DNA of 64,000 bases from Euclidia mi (GCA_944739405.2 OX123196.2:69649688-69713687), one strand, 5' to 3'. Positions 22,256-33,636 are shown, counted from the stretch's first letter. The notes: generated by a model not told the origin, from the sequence alone. Numbers and translations are program-made.

Positions 22256-24097
22256 CTAGCTCTTGAACAGATCGTGTTAGGAATGACTGAAGTCAAATGT
22301 GTGTAAGACGTTGCAGAACTGTTACCTTTAACTTTACTGTAATTACAATAATGATAATTAGTTACGTAGTTTATTATTAAAAAAATACTCTATCTTGTGT
22401 TATAGCAAACAGAGAAGTTACCTTCTTACTTATAAATGATTGATTTTAGAAATTAAAAAGATATTAGATGTACTGAGACATACCAAATAGTTTATGAATA
22501 ATCAAAGTTTTACCCGATGTACCTAAAAAGGTTTATGTTCAAAACACAATAATACAACATTCGTTACCGCTTGTGTGTGGATTGCGGAGCGCCATATTAG
22601 CGCTGTCATCATTATTGTTCGCCGTGGCGGCATCTTAGCGCTCCAGGCGCTCTGACAAGCTAATGAATTTGAAATATAGGTACATAAAATGATTCGATTT
22701 TATGTTATTACTCTTTCAAAAATTGAATACTGTGGCAGCTATGTATTGTGAGAATAATTTATATAATTATATTATGCATAATCGATAATATATAAGTAAC
22801 ATAGTTAGTCATAAAAGACTCTTATGAAAATTATTTGTGTAAAAATGTTACATAATTTCACAATCACTTGGCCATGGATGAATTTCTATTTTATTACGAC
22901 GCTTTCTTGTACAAATCCTTCGTAGAACTTCATTTCTCTAATTGTCCATATTTTATTCTTCTAATTATATATTTATAAGCACAGAAACAATAACACATTA
23001 AACGCAACAAGAGTATAAACTTAGGTCCTAATTATATGTGCCCATAGTTACATGAAAAGCCTATTTAATTCTAAGTATTCAGTCTATAACATAAAACATG
23101 AAATTACGAACTCAAATCGGCGTATTATAATAACAAACAGGTTTACGTAAAATTTCGTGCAGCGGAGACGCAAGCGACATGACCTATCTCTCACAGGGCT
23201 CATAGCCGAATGATGAGTTCTGGGCGGGGCGTAAACTAGCAACTGACACTCAGTACACCGCTTATGCTAATAAGTTTTAAATTGCTGAAGCGTTTGATAT
23301 TGATGGGATCTACCGAGCGTCAAAATCATAGACGTTTGGCAGATTTTATTTAATTTTACAAAATATACACGTATAATATGAAAATAAATATGGTAATTCT
23401 TTAGTTCATTAGATTTCCTACAATATTATCAAAAAAAATATGACAGCTTACGATCAAAATATTGCAAACAGTGAGACGAAAGATTATTTTCTGCCTCGAT
23501 TTTGTGATTTTTTTACCGTGATTCTATTTTACGTACATGAAAAATTCTTTCAAAAGTCTTTTGTTCAGACTTTTAACTTTAAGCTCTAATTTTTGCTAAT
23601 TTGTAATATGTACCGTTATGGCTAGATGCGCGACGAAAAATTAGGTGTTTCACGGCTCTGAGGTATAACAGCGCCTTAATTTGTTCCTATATCTTGTAAC
23701 GAATTTCCCCACGATGCAGTAATCAGTACTATTCATACTTAATATTATAAATACGGAGGTGAGCCATGTTATGGTCTGATTTATGTATGTTGAGATAGTT
23801 AAAATAGATTAAGAGTGTCATAGGCTAAGTCTTACTCACAAAGAAAGAGTTATTTACAGGCAGCGATCGCTCTAGAACTGACATCTGTATTGTGTATGGT
23901 TTACTCTGTCCTTAGGTTAGTTGCATCGTGTAACCATCGAGACAGAATGCCCGTCTCTCAAACCACCGGGGCTACCAATGACTCTCAGACTCTCTTTAAT
24001 CAATGATACGTATAATTCGTAAAATGTATTTCATGTATAAGTACACCAATAAAGGTATGATGCATAAACGATTTTAAACTTTCGCGATTTGTATACA
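22256..24097. other. No gene recognised
   Basis: AT-rich, except a block at 22575-22665 with repeated TTAGCGCT and GGCGCTC motifs, which could be an end of the element that brought the YqaJ gene. A weak tRNA-like word lies near 23935-23980, too degenerate to call. Confidence 0.35.
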
Positions 24098-24260
24098 TCA
24101 TACAAAATAAACTAGCGGGTCTTAATCGCGTGCAATTAACTTATTTAAGGTATAAATACCTATTTGGTTCCAACGTTTCGCTAAGAGGTCGGGAAGAGAC
24201 TATTATACCTTAAATAAGTTAATTGCACGCGATTAAGACCCGCTAATTTATTTCGTATGA
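24098..24260. mobile_element. Fold-back element with 58-bp arms (TAGCGGGTCT family)
   Basis: Arms at 24098-24155 and 24203-24260 are reverse complements with two mismatches, including TAGCGGGTCTTAATCGCG and CTTATTTAAGGTATAA, around a 47-nt centre with CAACGTTTCGC. Single-armed relatives starting TAGCGGGTCT lie at 27788 and 33677. No coding content; likely a MITE or the ends of a larger DNA transposon joined together. Confidence 0.7.
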
Positions 24261-24758
24261 GTTATGATGCATGTTACTTAATAACCGATTGAGACTTTTT
24301 CATTAAACACATAATACTTTTGCCGAATACTTAAAAGTACTTTGAATAGACAGAAAACTTTGCCACCCAGGCATTTTTTTTAAATGAAAAAACTGTATTT
24401 TGTTTTAAAATTATGTTCGGAAACTTACAGCATAAGTATTGGTGAAGTTCATTCAATATCAGAGTCAAGCAATTTGAATAACAATTTCAAACCACCAATC
24501 TATATCAAATATCCGGTAAATTCAGTAAGGCCATAAAGCTACAATATTTAATAAATACTACAAAAACAGCTGTCAATCCCTTACACACGTTATCCAAAAA
24601 TAATTCAACCAGTTTTTCTAGCCATTCAAAGACACCAAAAGGTTCAATCTTGGAAGAGTACAAAGCCGGATTTTCTTTCAATAGACAAACTAATCGGTCG
24701 AACCGGCCAATGCCAACGGGCTTTAGGGCCCTTTCACGAATTTTCGATGTCCATGGCG
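24261..24758. other. No gene recognised
   Basis: AT-rich; grades into GC-richer sequence (CGGGCTTTAGGGCCCTTTCAC) just before the minisatellite. Confidence 0.4.
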
Positions 24759-24997
24759 CGTTCTACTCTGACGCGACGTCGGCCGCGGTGAAGCAGAGCA
24801 CGATATGTATATCGAAATCGCTGTCGCCTACGCCTATCGTTCTACTCTGACGCGACGTCGGCCGCGGTGAAGCAGAGCACGACATGTATATCGAAATCGC
24901 TGTCGCCTACGCCTATCGTTCTACTCTGACGCGACGTCGGCCGCGGTGAAGCAGAGCACGACATGTATATCGAAATCGCTGTCGCCTACGCCTATCG
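24759..24997. repeat. GC-rich minisatellite, three 79-bp units
   Basis: Unit starts are 24759, 24838 and 24917, each opening CGTTCTACTCTGACGCG and containing CGTCGGCCGCGGTGAAGC, then ATGTATATCGAAATCGCTG and TCGCCTACGCCTAT. Units differ by about one base (CGATATG in unit 1, CGACATG in units 2 and 3). Because 79 is not a multiple of three, no protein repeat runs through it. Near-identity points to recent expansion. Confidence 0.9.
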
Positions 24998-25690
24998 CTG
25001 CCTTCGTGAACCAGCCTAACATATCAACCATTGTTAACTTCTTTATTTAATTGTATCTGGGCTCCCTAACTTATTTAATTAACCTCACCCACATAACATT
25101 GGCTAACAATGGTTTGAAAAATTGAGTTTTAATTCCACAATACAATTTCGTTTGAAAATAAACAAGTTTCGTGAGTGTCGTATAAAAAAATTTTTGACAG
25201 GTTTTGTGTTTACTCTCTGTATGTTACAAAATAGAGTTAGGATTTTAAAAATGCTTGTTATAACAGGTTGCCGGTATATTTTGTTTCGTAGTTTTGAAGA
25301 GCAAGAGTTTACAGAACTTCGAAATGGTTTAATTTGTATAAATTTAGGAGAGACTAATATAATCGATCTTCTACAAATCTACTAGGTATGCTAATATTAT
25401 AATTATGTTCACAGAGCTGTTCGGCATAACGAGCTCTTGGTTAAGGCAGCCTTGCGCTGATTGGCCCATTTCAAGTTCAGATCGTTGTAGAGCTGTGTGT
25501 GAAACAATAAGTGCGCCGCAAGCTGAGCGAATCTGCCTTTTGTTGCTGCGGCTTTACATAAGGTGTTTAAGCGCAGAGATAACAGCGGAACCTTTTTTCA
25601 AAATGATCCAGTAACTGAACTGTCAATATCGCTTATCCCTAAAACGCTGTCTGTTCTCTTAAACAAATTATGTTGCATATGGATGTTGTA
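24998..25690. other. No gene recognised
   Basis: Plus-strand frames at 25122-25385 and 25405-25614 have no domain I recognise. A moderately GC-rich segment at 25420-25560 is unassigned. Confidence 0.4.
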
Positions 25691-25882
25691 TTTTTTTATT
25701 TTATTTATAGACTCGCGCCTGTATCCCCGAAGGGGTAGGCAGAGGTGTAATATTACACCCACATTTCGCAAAGAATTTAAGGTCCAGGTAAACCCAGTAA
25801 CACTTTTGCCCGACCCGGGAATCGAACCCGGGACCTCCGATCAGCAGTCGCATACGCTATCCACTGGACCACGGAGGCAGTC
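25691..25882 (-). mobile_element. SINE-A copy, reversed, alternative head
   Basis: On the minus strand the head reads GACTGCCTCCGTGGTCCAGT, then GGATAGCGTATGCG and B box GGTTCGATTCC. The 3' segment shows CTCTGCCTACCCCTTCGGGG followed by an A-rich end. The head variant is shared with 34481-34590 and 43682-43943 and differs from the 14922 copy, so two sub-heads share one body. Confidence 0.8.
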
Positions 25883-26444
25883 ATGTATGCTGTAATACTA
25901 CTTAAAGTAAATAGAATACTATTTCATTATAACATCATCATCATCATGTAAGAAATCCCATGTCCTGACCGACATAGCATCACAGAGTATATACTACTAA
26001 TGCTAGCAACGTTAAATTAAGGCAAGTAGGTTCTTTTTATGGCATGACCGCTAAGTAGGTGAGTTTTTTTTATTCCACTCGTAAGGTGATAAATACAGCA
26101 TGAAATATTGTTTGAAAATCGACTAATTTGATGCTAGCCCTTCAAAATATGGCAACAGGTAGTATATAATAATACTCTGTGTACCTAACTCACAGTGGTA
26201 ACATTTGTTATGTGCTTCAAGAATTAGTTGAAGAATTGTTATGAAGTTCAAAGTATTGTATAAGACTCTTCGGACCGTATGCTTGTTTGATAAATCAACT
26301 AACACGTGAAGCATCGCATTATTATTATTAAAGTCGATTGTGTAACTTAAAATTGTGTAGCTTATTCCTGAACATAATTATTTTGACGGATGTTATTTGA
26401 TTTATATATCTATTTAGTTTTATAAGCAGAACTATGAATTATAT
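25883..26444. other. No gene recognised
   Basis: Plain AT-rich sequence with a short CATCATCATCATCATG run near 25934. Confidence 0.4.
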
Positions 26445-26533
26445 GGTTTGATGCGGACGGCTCAAGATTGATCTGTGTGGATAACCTTGGAGGAGGCCTT
26501 TGTGCATCAGTAGACGTCTCTAGGCTGATATGA
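26445..26533 (+). pseudogene. RTE-type LINE tail fragment
   Basis: A decayed match to the RTE C-terminal tail: TTTGATGCGGACGGCTCAAG, then GTGTGGATAACCTTGGAGGA and a stop-containing end with GCTGATATGA. Too short and damaged to translate well. Confidence 0.55.
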
Positions 26534-27787
26534 CAAACATACCTATATCTTACATTTAGGGAAGCCGTGTATAACAGCAGAATCACAGTCATAGTGTATA
26601 GGATTCAATTTTGCACATTATTCATTATTATTCAAAACAACTCTCGTACTTCGAACATTTTTTTTATCACAAACTGTATCGTACAAAGTAAATCTCCATT
26701 TGTAAAATCAAAACAAAAACCGTATTGAAGCAAGTTAATCTACAATCCACTGCGAGACCCTTTCAATCGTAAGTGCATTATAGTCCGTCTATTTCTTCTC
26801 TATTCTGCTGCACCGCGCGGCCCGTAGTCGCTCACTCACGCGGTTCGTACCCGCCCACTCGCGCGTCCAATTACCGTTGTCCGACAATCGGCTGCGATGC
26901 GACGCGACGCGTCTTGAACATTCAATCAGGAGCACTATAACGACGACGCGACGTATCGATTGTAGACGCTTGAAAGGATGGATAAGGCTTTAGGGAATAA
27001 TAGTATTGAATATCTCTCTGAGGAAATCTCTTCTTCTGTCTGTCTGTAATAGCATGGTTTAGGCAGTCGCTACGTTAAAAAATCACACCGAATGTAATGG
27101 GCTTGGTATACTAATACAGTACACTTAATTCACTTAATGCATTTACAAGACGATTGTTTTAACCTAGCATTTACTTTTTTGAGAAGATTGTGTTCTCTCC
27201 CATCCTGATATTAATGACTTACCCCATGTAAACTGCATCAGGTGTCATCAGTTCGATCCCCGAGAATACACTTTGTGTCATCTACAAACTGTTATTCCTG
27301 CTCTGAGTGTTATTCGAATCCCTTAGTATGATCTTTATGTAATCCCCCCGATAGAGCATATCACTACTCACAACGTGACATCTAAAACAATTTAGAAAAT
27401 TACACACTAACGCATGTACAGATTTCATGTATATAGGGAACACGCAGGTGGTGTATCGTAGTGTGAATCGTACAAATAAAGTTTTCATAAAAAGATGAGG
27501 GAACAGTACAACCTGTTACTAAGTTGTTTATGAAGAACATATAAAAAAATTGAAACAGCATCTTCAAGAACGCTGTCCACTAATTTCTTGGCTCCTCGTA
27601 AGCTTTTCTTATTTCCCGTTCGAGTGGTAGTTATGATTCTCATCGCCAGTGATTACTGCGAGGCACATTTGTTGTTCCCTGCTCTCGACAGCCGGACATC
27701 CACTAATCACACGAGTTATTGTCACAGCGACAAGCTTTGTGATTGATTTGTAAAAACGATTTTAAACTAAGTTAAGTTAAGTTTATT
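26534..27787. other. No gene; CpG-rich block at 26812-26960
   Basis: The block has dense CG dinucleotides (CACCGCGCGGCCCGTAG, GATGCGACGCGACGCGTC, GACGACGCGACG) in otherwise AT-rich DNA. It could be a host regulatory or exon-edge sequence or an unrecognised repeat; no open frame supports a gene. Confidence 0.35.
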
Positions 27788-27910
27788 TAGCGGGTCTTAG
27801 TTGCGATAACTCAGATATTTAATGCGTAAATACCTCGGTATTATCCGACATTTTGGCCGACTTGCACCGGTCGACGGTCTTGCACTTGCCACCACGACCG
27901 GTGCAAGTCT
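27788..27910 (+). repeat. TAGCGGGTCT-family half copy
   Basis: Starts TAGCGGGTCTTAGTTGCG and carries AAATACCTCGG, CCGACATTTTGGCCGACTTG and repeated GCACCGGTCG words, but has no inverted second arm. Related to the fold-back at 24098. Confidence 0.5.
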
Positions 27911-27989
27911 ATATAAAGTCGTTTAATGATTTGGAGGATTTAATTCGTCTAAAGATAATATATTAATTTAATTTATATTAGTTTCTTGT

Positions 27990-28160
27990 AAACGGTGGAC
28001 ATCGTGAAGAAACCTGCGTGACTAAGAGTACTCTATAATATTCTCGAAAAATATGTGAACTCTACCAGCCCGCTCTCAGTAAGGCAGCGTGGTGGACCGT
28101 GTAGTTTGTACCCTTATCATATTGAAAGGAGGCTCGTGTCCAGCAGTGTTACAGTTGAAA
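27990..28160 (+). mobile_element. SINE-C 3' part
   Basis: Begins in the body (ACATCGTGAAGAAACCTGCG) and continues through CTCTACCAGCCCGCTCTCAG and GCGTGGTGGACCG to GTGTCCAGCAGTG; the head is missing. Confidence 0.6.
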
Positions 28161-29194
28161 TATAGGCCTGATCTGACGACCGATTTTATTTTTTTAAATA
28201 GTACCTCTGTAGTTAAAATATATATCATGACTTTGCCTGAAATACCTTACCGACTTTTTATTTAAATCAACAGTTCGGAATCGACACTAGTACTATTGCT
28301 TTTATTACTTAAATTGAAAATCCCAAATCCCATTAATACGCAGTCGCTCGTCCCTTCTGAATGGCGAAATGTCATCGATTTTAGGGAAAAGACATAGCAA
28401 TTTCTAGATGGCATGTCTGTGTTACAAATGAAGACAGAGGAGTTGGAGACATAAACACGGCCCCTGCTGAAAAAGAGCAATGAAAGCAAAATTATCGAAA
28501 CGTTTTAAATCGGTCTCATACTTACCAAATAAAAACTGCATAAATAAAACCATCTAAAAACATAAACGACAATCTAATCCTTCAAGCAGATTACTTATAA
28601 TCAGCCTTATACATACTTACCATAAAGCAATACAGCGCGATACTCTTATCACGTCAAAAGCCATTCAAAACGAGTTTCATCACATCACACTCGTATGGTC
28701 GAGAGCCAACAGATGACAATAATTCCCGAACGAAGCCTTTACGAGCTGCCTTTATGCTTCTGACAAGCTATATTTTTAACGATCTAACTTTCATGCGTTT
28801 TATTTAAATTTTTGTGATTTTTCATTACAATTTAGACGCTCATAATGTCGTGATATGCTGTTACGACAAGATTGGAGACTGTAATACGGGTTTTATGTCT
28901 CAGCAGCTAAATCTTTGAGGGGTGGGTAAATGGTTATTGCGAGTGAGATGAATTTGTTGATATCTTTTTGAGGTACAATTATTTGATCTATAAAGCTTTA
29001 ATTAGATTAGAAAATTTCAAAAGGTTATGTATATTTGCCATATAGTGTATCGTTTTATTTATCTTTTATAGCTACTTACAGCATTTTTTTATAAAACAGG
29101 TTTATTAAGTTTACTCCATAATGAAAATATGTAACTAAATATTTTTTGTTCTATATCGTTAAAAGTCAGACGTGTTCACTTGTACATAATTATC
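28161..29194. other. No gene recognised
   Basis: AT-rich sequence; the minus-strand frame at 28262-28489 has no recognisable motif. Confidence 0.4.
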
Positions 29195-29368
29195 CCATAA
29201 AAACAATACTTGTCAAAAACCAAGTCTCGCTACCGTAAAAATTTATGAGATCCATGCAATACCAAGTCGGTTAATTAAAAATCTTTAATTAACCGACTTG
29301 GTATTACATGGATCTCACAAATTTTTACGGTAGCGAGACTTGCTTTTTTGATAAGTATTATTTTTTAT
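29195..29368. mobile_element. Long fold-back (about 85-bp arms, 4-nt loop)
   Basis: A near-perfect palindrome centred at 29281/29282. Inner arms (AGTCTCGCTACCGTAAAAAT, GAGATCCATG, ACCAAGTCGGTTAATTAAA) match almost base for base; the outer parts (CCATAAAAA, AATACTTRTCAAAAA) match with a few differences. It contains no gene. It may be a whole MITE of the fold-back type; a hairpin RNA would form if transcribed. Confidence 0.75.
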
Positions 29369-30138
29369 GGTATCTCTTTTGTTTTTGTAGATAGTCCTAC
29401 TTTTGTCCTTTCCGGTACCTTCTACTTCTTGTACACCAACAACGAATTTTCTTAATAAAAGCCCCAACTACAATTGTAATTTTGTTATCCTATATATTTA
29501 CATAGAATTACAAAGTTATTTATGCAGTTGATGTATCTCGGAAACGGGATGGCAATTGAAAAATATTTTAGGTTTTCCTTGTTTCATACACTAAACACTA
29601 ATTTTATACTAGATATATCTGAAGCTTCTATGTCTGCTAGAGTGCATTTTGATGATCGGTCAGTGAGTGACAAAATAAAGAAACTTGACTAGCTATAATT
29701 GTTAAACTACTTGTTCAAATTGAATTAAATTTGAAATATACCATGTTTATACAATGTCTGCTTGGATACTACAAAATCAGCCTTCTAGTTTTATCCACAA
29801 AGAAGTTATAGGGGGTCGAAAATGGTCTGAATTGCTTCAAGAAAAGGATGGTACGGCCGTGTCGCTTTTTTGCTCGACTTGGCGGGGGCACTACCGTGCA
29901 CCAAGATACAATTTAAATCCAGTACAACACAAGTAATGAAAAGGTTTCAATTCCAATCAATAAATCTCATTTAAACCACACACGTGTGTCCAAACGATCC
30001 GTTCATTTGGCAACCCGTATTCATCTTCATAAAATTCACATCCTTTCAAAATAAGTTTTCTATCACAAATCACTACAATTGTCCCATTTGTCCGATTTCG
30101 ATTCATAAAAAACACCGCGTTCAGTAATTATATTTTTT
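29369..30138. other. No gene recognised
   Basis: AT-rich; the 60-codon frame at 29754-29936 shows no motif. Confidence 0.4.
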
Positions 30139-30187
30139 TCATTGATTATTACGTGTTTTATGTATCATAACACGTAGTAATCAATGA
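30139..30187. repeat. 19-bp inverted repeat
   Basis: TCATTGATTATTACGTGTT (30139-30157) faces AACACGTAGTAATCAATGA (30169-30187) with one mismatch and an 11-nt loop. Purpose unknown. Confidence 0.55.
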
Positions 30188-30886
30188 GGGAAGGGAGGGT
30201 TGATTTGTTTTCATTCAATTACCCCACCGTATTTGATCGACATTTGAACATGTTTACCCATGCTTCTCCATTTGATCATGTTTCCCCATTTGTTACAATA
30301 TTACTTGGATCGTACCGGGGATGTTTGCTCTAAGTTCCGGTCTTGCCATTAAGTTGTTGCATTGATTAAGTAATTGATTATATCTTGGGGATAAATGAGC
30401 AGAGAAATTTGGGGTGAGTGCATGTTAATCTAATGTTGTAGTTTGTCATGATAATGTGTGACTGTGTTGGATTTCTATGGGGTGAATATTTGGACAGATG
30501 AATTATTCCAATAGTTAAAAGTAATAGAGTGAAAATACTGGTCCATGCCATTGTCTACAGTTTTCGCACTTGTCAAAAAACTTTGGATTATATGACAGAA
30601 AATACGCTCTTATTAAAATTAAATTCGCTAAGCCTTTTCAGAGAACGTTATTAAAGCGTGGAACTGATTCTAATACTACAAAATTATAGTGGCATACAAA
30701 AGTAGCACAAAATCCAGTTATTGCAGTCCCACGGCAATTGAATTAAAGTTGACGGTTTTAAATTCGTAGCGCTTGCCTCTACGCCTCGTAGTACGGCGCT
30801 ACGGCTACAGCGCCTACGTCTAGCTTTAGTCTGAGTGTGCATTAAGAAATATAAACTGGAATTGTTGCTTGACTTATTATATTATA
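30188..30886. other. No gene recognised
   Basis: AT-rich with a short GC-richer run of 'GCGCTACGGCTACAGCGCC' near 30797, of the kind common in lepidopteran MITEs. Confidence 0.4.
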
Positions 30887-31093
30887 CTAGAGGACGCCAG
30901 CAGCTACGCCTGCATTGTTTTTTAATTTACCCGTTTTGGTCGATCCCTTGGGAATTTCGGGAAATCCCTTCTTAGTGCACCCCTATGGTCCCCAAGGAAT
31001 ATACATGCCAAATTTCAGCTTCCTGCGCCCAATAGTTTCGGCTGTAGCGTGTCTGTCAGTCAGTCAGTAACGCAAGGATTTTATATATTAAGA
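30887..31093 (-). mobile_element. Helitron-like element, copy 3 (reversed)
   Basis: On the plus strand it begins CTAGAGGACGCCAGCAGC and ends GGATTTTATATATTAAGA, the exact mirror of copies 1 and 2, about 207 bp long. All internal landmarks are present. Confidence 0.75.
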
Positions 31094-31327
31094 TTATTTA
31101 AAATGTGTTTATATATGTTTTTCTATCAGTATTATAAGTGTATACTGACGAAAACACCAAATAATACAGCTGACGAAGATAGTTATTGTAACGGTGTTGT
31201 ATATCAAATATTTTAATACTATATTGCGCAACAGTGTAATAGTCAACTCGGCTCTATGCCGTGTTGATATTTAATTAACAAAAATAAATGTCGTCTATGA
31301 TGCTATCGAGATGTCACATAACATAAC

Positions 31328-31455
31328 TTCACACCTTTATCCCCGAAGTGGTAGGCAGAGGTGTATTACACACCTTACACTTCACCAGTCATGTTTCGGT
31401 CCCATTGTAATAGGGGGCGTTCCTAGCGCCATTTACCACGCCCATTATTAGGCGA
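31328..31455 (-). mobile_element. SINE-A 3' fragment
   Basis: Reversed 3' part with CCTTTATCCCCGAAGTGGTA, GGCAGAGGTGTATTACACAC and TTTCGGTCCCATTGTAATAG; the head is missing. Confidence 0.6.
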
Positions 31456-32170
31456 GCTAATTAACCATTTTGATACACACATAACTTCATAAAGTCAGAG
31501 GTGTGTGACCGAGGTCTCGGTAGTCCTTTACATACACCACTATGCTTTAACCGGCTTTTTGCCACATGTAATTTGCAGGCAAGCCTAGAAAAAGTAGTGG
31601 CGTCAAAGAAGAAAATATGCCGAACTTTACCTTTTTTCTCTATTTCAACCTATTTTCTCTACTTCCAATTTCAAAAATAAAATGAGAAGATAAGAGGAGC
31701 TCAAGTTTATTATTACTAACAAAACGAAATGCAACGCAGCAGAAGGATGAGAGGGAAGTACTACCATGGTCGAGCCGACTCATTTCGCTTATAGCCAGCT
31801 TAGTAGTAGTAGTAGTAGCACGTAGTTACATAGTGTCCACTAAACCTTAGACATCAAATTCTAATTTGTTAGTTATTGCACCATTTTGTTGGTTTTATAT
31901 CGTTTTGGCGGCTAGCGGCGGGCACGGAATTGGCTTATTACGTTCCATGCTCGCTGTTCTATGTTTTGTTTATGACCGTGCATATAGAGTTCATACTTAA
32001 ATTAATTTGCTAAAAACGTTTCTAGGATTTTAATTTTCCTGGTCGTTAAGATTTGTTTTAGTTCATTTCGAGTATCAGTAATGTTCAGGCGCCATAATGA
32101 CTTAAGAAGTGTATCATGATATACAGTACTTCTGTGATATTGTACAAAATTACGTTATTACTCTTTATTT
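31456..32170. other. No gene; one repeat fragment
   Basis: At 31745-31800 lies a reversed fragment (GGAAGTACTACCATGGTCGA) of the common repeat also seen at 62171-62365, followed by a (TAG)n tract at about 31803-31820. Nothing else recognised. Confidence 0.4.
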
Positions 32171-32425
32171 GGACGACCGATTGGCGCAGCAGGAGTGTAA
32201 GCTACTGCTACGCCAAAGGTCGCGGGTTCCATTCCCGCTCAAGTCAATTATTTGTGTGCATGAACATGGGTGTTTTTCTTGGTCTGGGTGTTTCTATGTA
32301 TAATATGTATGTATTTACAAAAAAAAAGTATATATGAATGTTTATCCATTATCTAGTACCCATAGTGCAAGCTCTTCTTAGTTTGGGACTAGATGGTGAT
32401 GTGTGTAAGTGGTAGAAAATGATTA
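32171..32425 (+). mobile_element. SINE-B copy
   Basis: Head GGACGACCGATTGGCGCAGC, B-box region CGCGGGTTCCATTCCCGC, then GTGTGCATGAACATGG, CTTGGTCTGGGTGTTTC, TATCCATTATC, GCTTCTTAGTTTGG-type end and GTGGTAGAAAATGATT. Essentially full length. Confidence 0.8.
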
Positions 32426-33004
32426 ATATTATTTGTTAATAGCTGCTTAAAAATTTTAATATGAGCATACAACATAGTATTAAATGTGTACGTTTAAAGA
32501 GCAATGCACATGTGACTTTTCTGGTGCTGCGGGTATCCATTAATGGCAGTAACCGCTAACCATCAGGCCATTCGTCTGCTCGTTGCTTCCTTACCAAAAA
32601 GAAAACATACAAAGAAAATAAATCACGCTTTAATCTACAAACATACCGGAAAGTTCACCACCCCAAAGATTGTCAGCAAAGCATTATAACTTAACAAAAA
32701 AGTATTTTAACAAGTCAATGTATCAAAATTCCAAGGAGTTCCAAACAGTGCGACTTAACGATTATTTGTGATTCTTAAAAACTGCCTCTCCAATCCCCGT
32801 CTTGAAGAGGATTATGGTAATCCCCAGAACTCCTCCCTACCCCTCTTTTACTCCACTCCTTACTGAATAACCTCCGCTTTTTGTAGAATAACGGTGAACG
32901 CTTCGTAAAATGTAATTGAGTTAGCATTAATATACTGAACGTGGTTGTGTTTTAAAGTACGTATATTTCTTGAAGGCAGTCTTGTAGGCGTACAGTGAGA
33001 CGTA
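32426..33004. other. No gene; one repeat fragment
   Basis: At 32515-32600 a fragment with GTGCTGCGGGTATCCATTAA, then CCATCAGGCCATTCGTCTGC matches the 3' part of a common lepidopteran repeat whose 5' part is seen at 62171. The rest is unassigned. Confidence 0.4.
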
Positions 33005-33636
33005 GGGTTGAGCTACATCTATCAGCACCGCATCGCACTTTGCTATGCTTCTATCCTTTTCTGTCACTTAGAACCGTCATTTACTAGAGCGAGAAAGAGA
33101 GAGGGAACGCGCCAGCACGCCGCGGAATCGAAAAGGCGATCGGCAACTCGGAAAAAATGCTACAACATGCTGAGAGGCGACGGAATGCTGACGCGCGCGT
33201 CGGAATGCTTACCCGCGCTATAGCATGCTATAGCATCCTTTCGCCGCCGATCGCGTGCGAACGCGCGCTGACGCACGCTGGCGCGCGCGGCGTTGTGCTG
33301 CCGCGTTCTGGTCGATTCGTATAGATTTTTCGAATCCTTTTCTTTTTACTCTTGTTATTTTGCATTTCTTGCAAAATGCACGCTATTACTACTGCTCTCT
33401 CTTCAGCTGTGCTATCCATTTCGAACTTGAAACTATGCTGTGACCAAAACAAATGTCAAAAGAACGCGGCGGAATGCTTCAGCACGCTATAGCACGCTGA
33501 CGCGTGCGTTCGCATTCCGCAGCACACGAATACGATCGCACGCTATAGAGTGCTGCAGCACGCGTCAGCACGCTATAGCGTGCTGAAGCACAGGCGGAAC
33601 AAATGCGATGCCGTGCTGACAGATGTAGCTCAACCC
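33005..33636. mobile_element. PIF/Harbinger-like element, 632 bp
   Basis: Terminal inverted repeats GGGTTGAGCTACATCT...CAGCACCGCATCGC and the matching GCGATGCCGTGCTGACAG...AGATGTAGCTCAACCC. The right flank is TTA and the left GTA, close to the three-base TWA site of PIF/Harbinger elements. The interior is dense in CG and in repeated words such as GCACGCTATAGCGTGCTG and GCATGCTATAGCATCC, each self-complementary. It carries a truncated transposase start on the minus strand (next entry) and so derives from an autonomous Harbinger by internal replacement. Confidence 0.7.
33228..33452 (-). pseudogene. Harbinger transposase N-terminal remnant
   Basis: The minus-strand frame encodes MDSTAEERAVVIACILQEM (starting at codon 12 of a 74-codon frame) followed by QNNKSKKKRIRKIYTNRP. 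A short acidic N-terminus and then a basic run is typical of PIF/Harbinger (HARBI1-type) transposases before the DDE core. After that the frame enters the CG-rich palindromic repeats and loses similarity. No catalytic residue is present. The assignment relies on general resemblance plus the element's ends. Confidence 0.5.

Noticed and set aside
25563..25895. 110-codon plus-strand frame
   Set aside because: Its C-terminal half is reversed SINE-A sequence; no domain precedes it.
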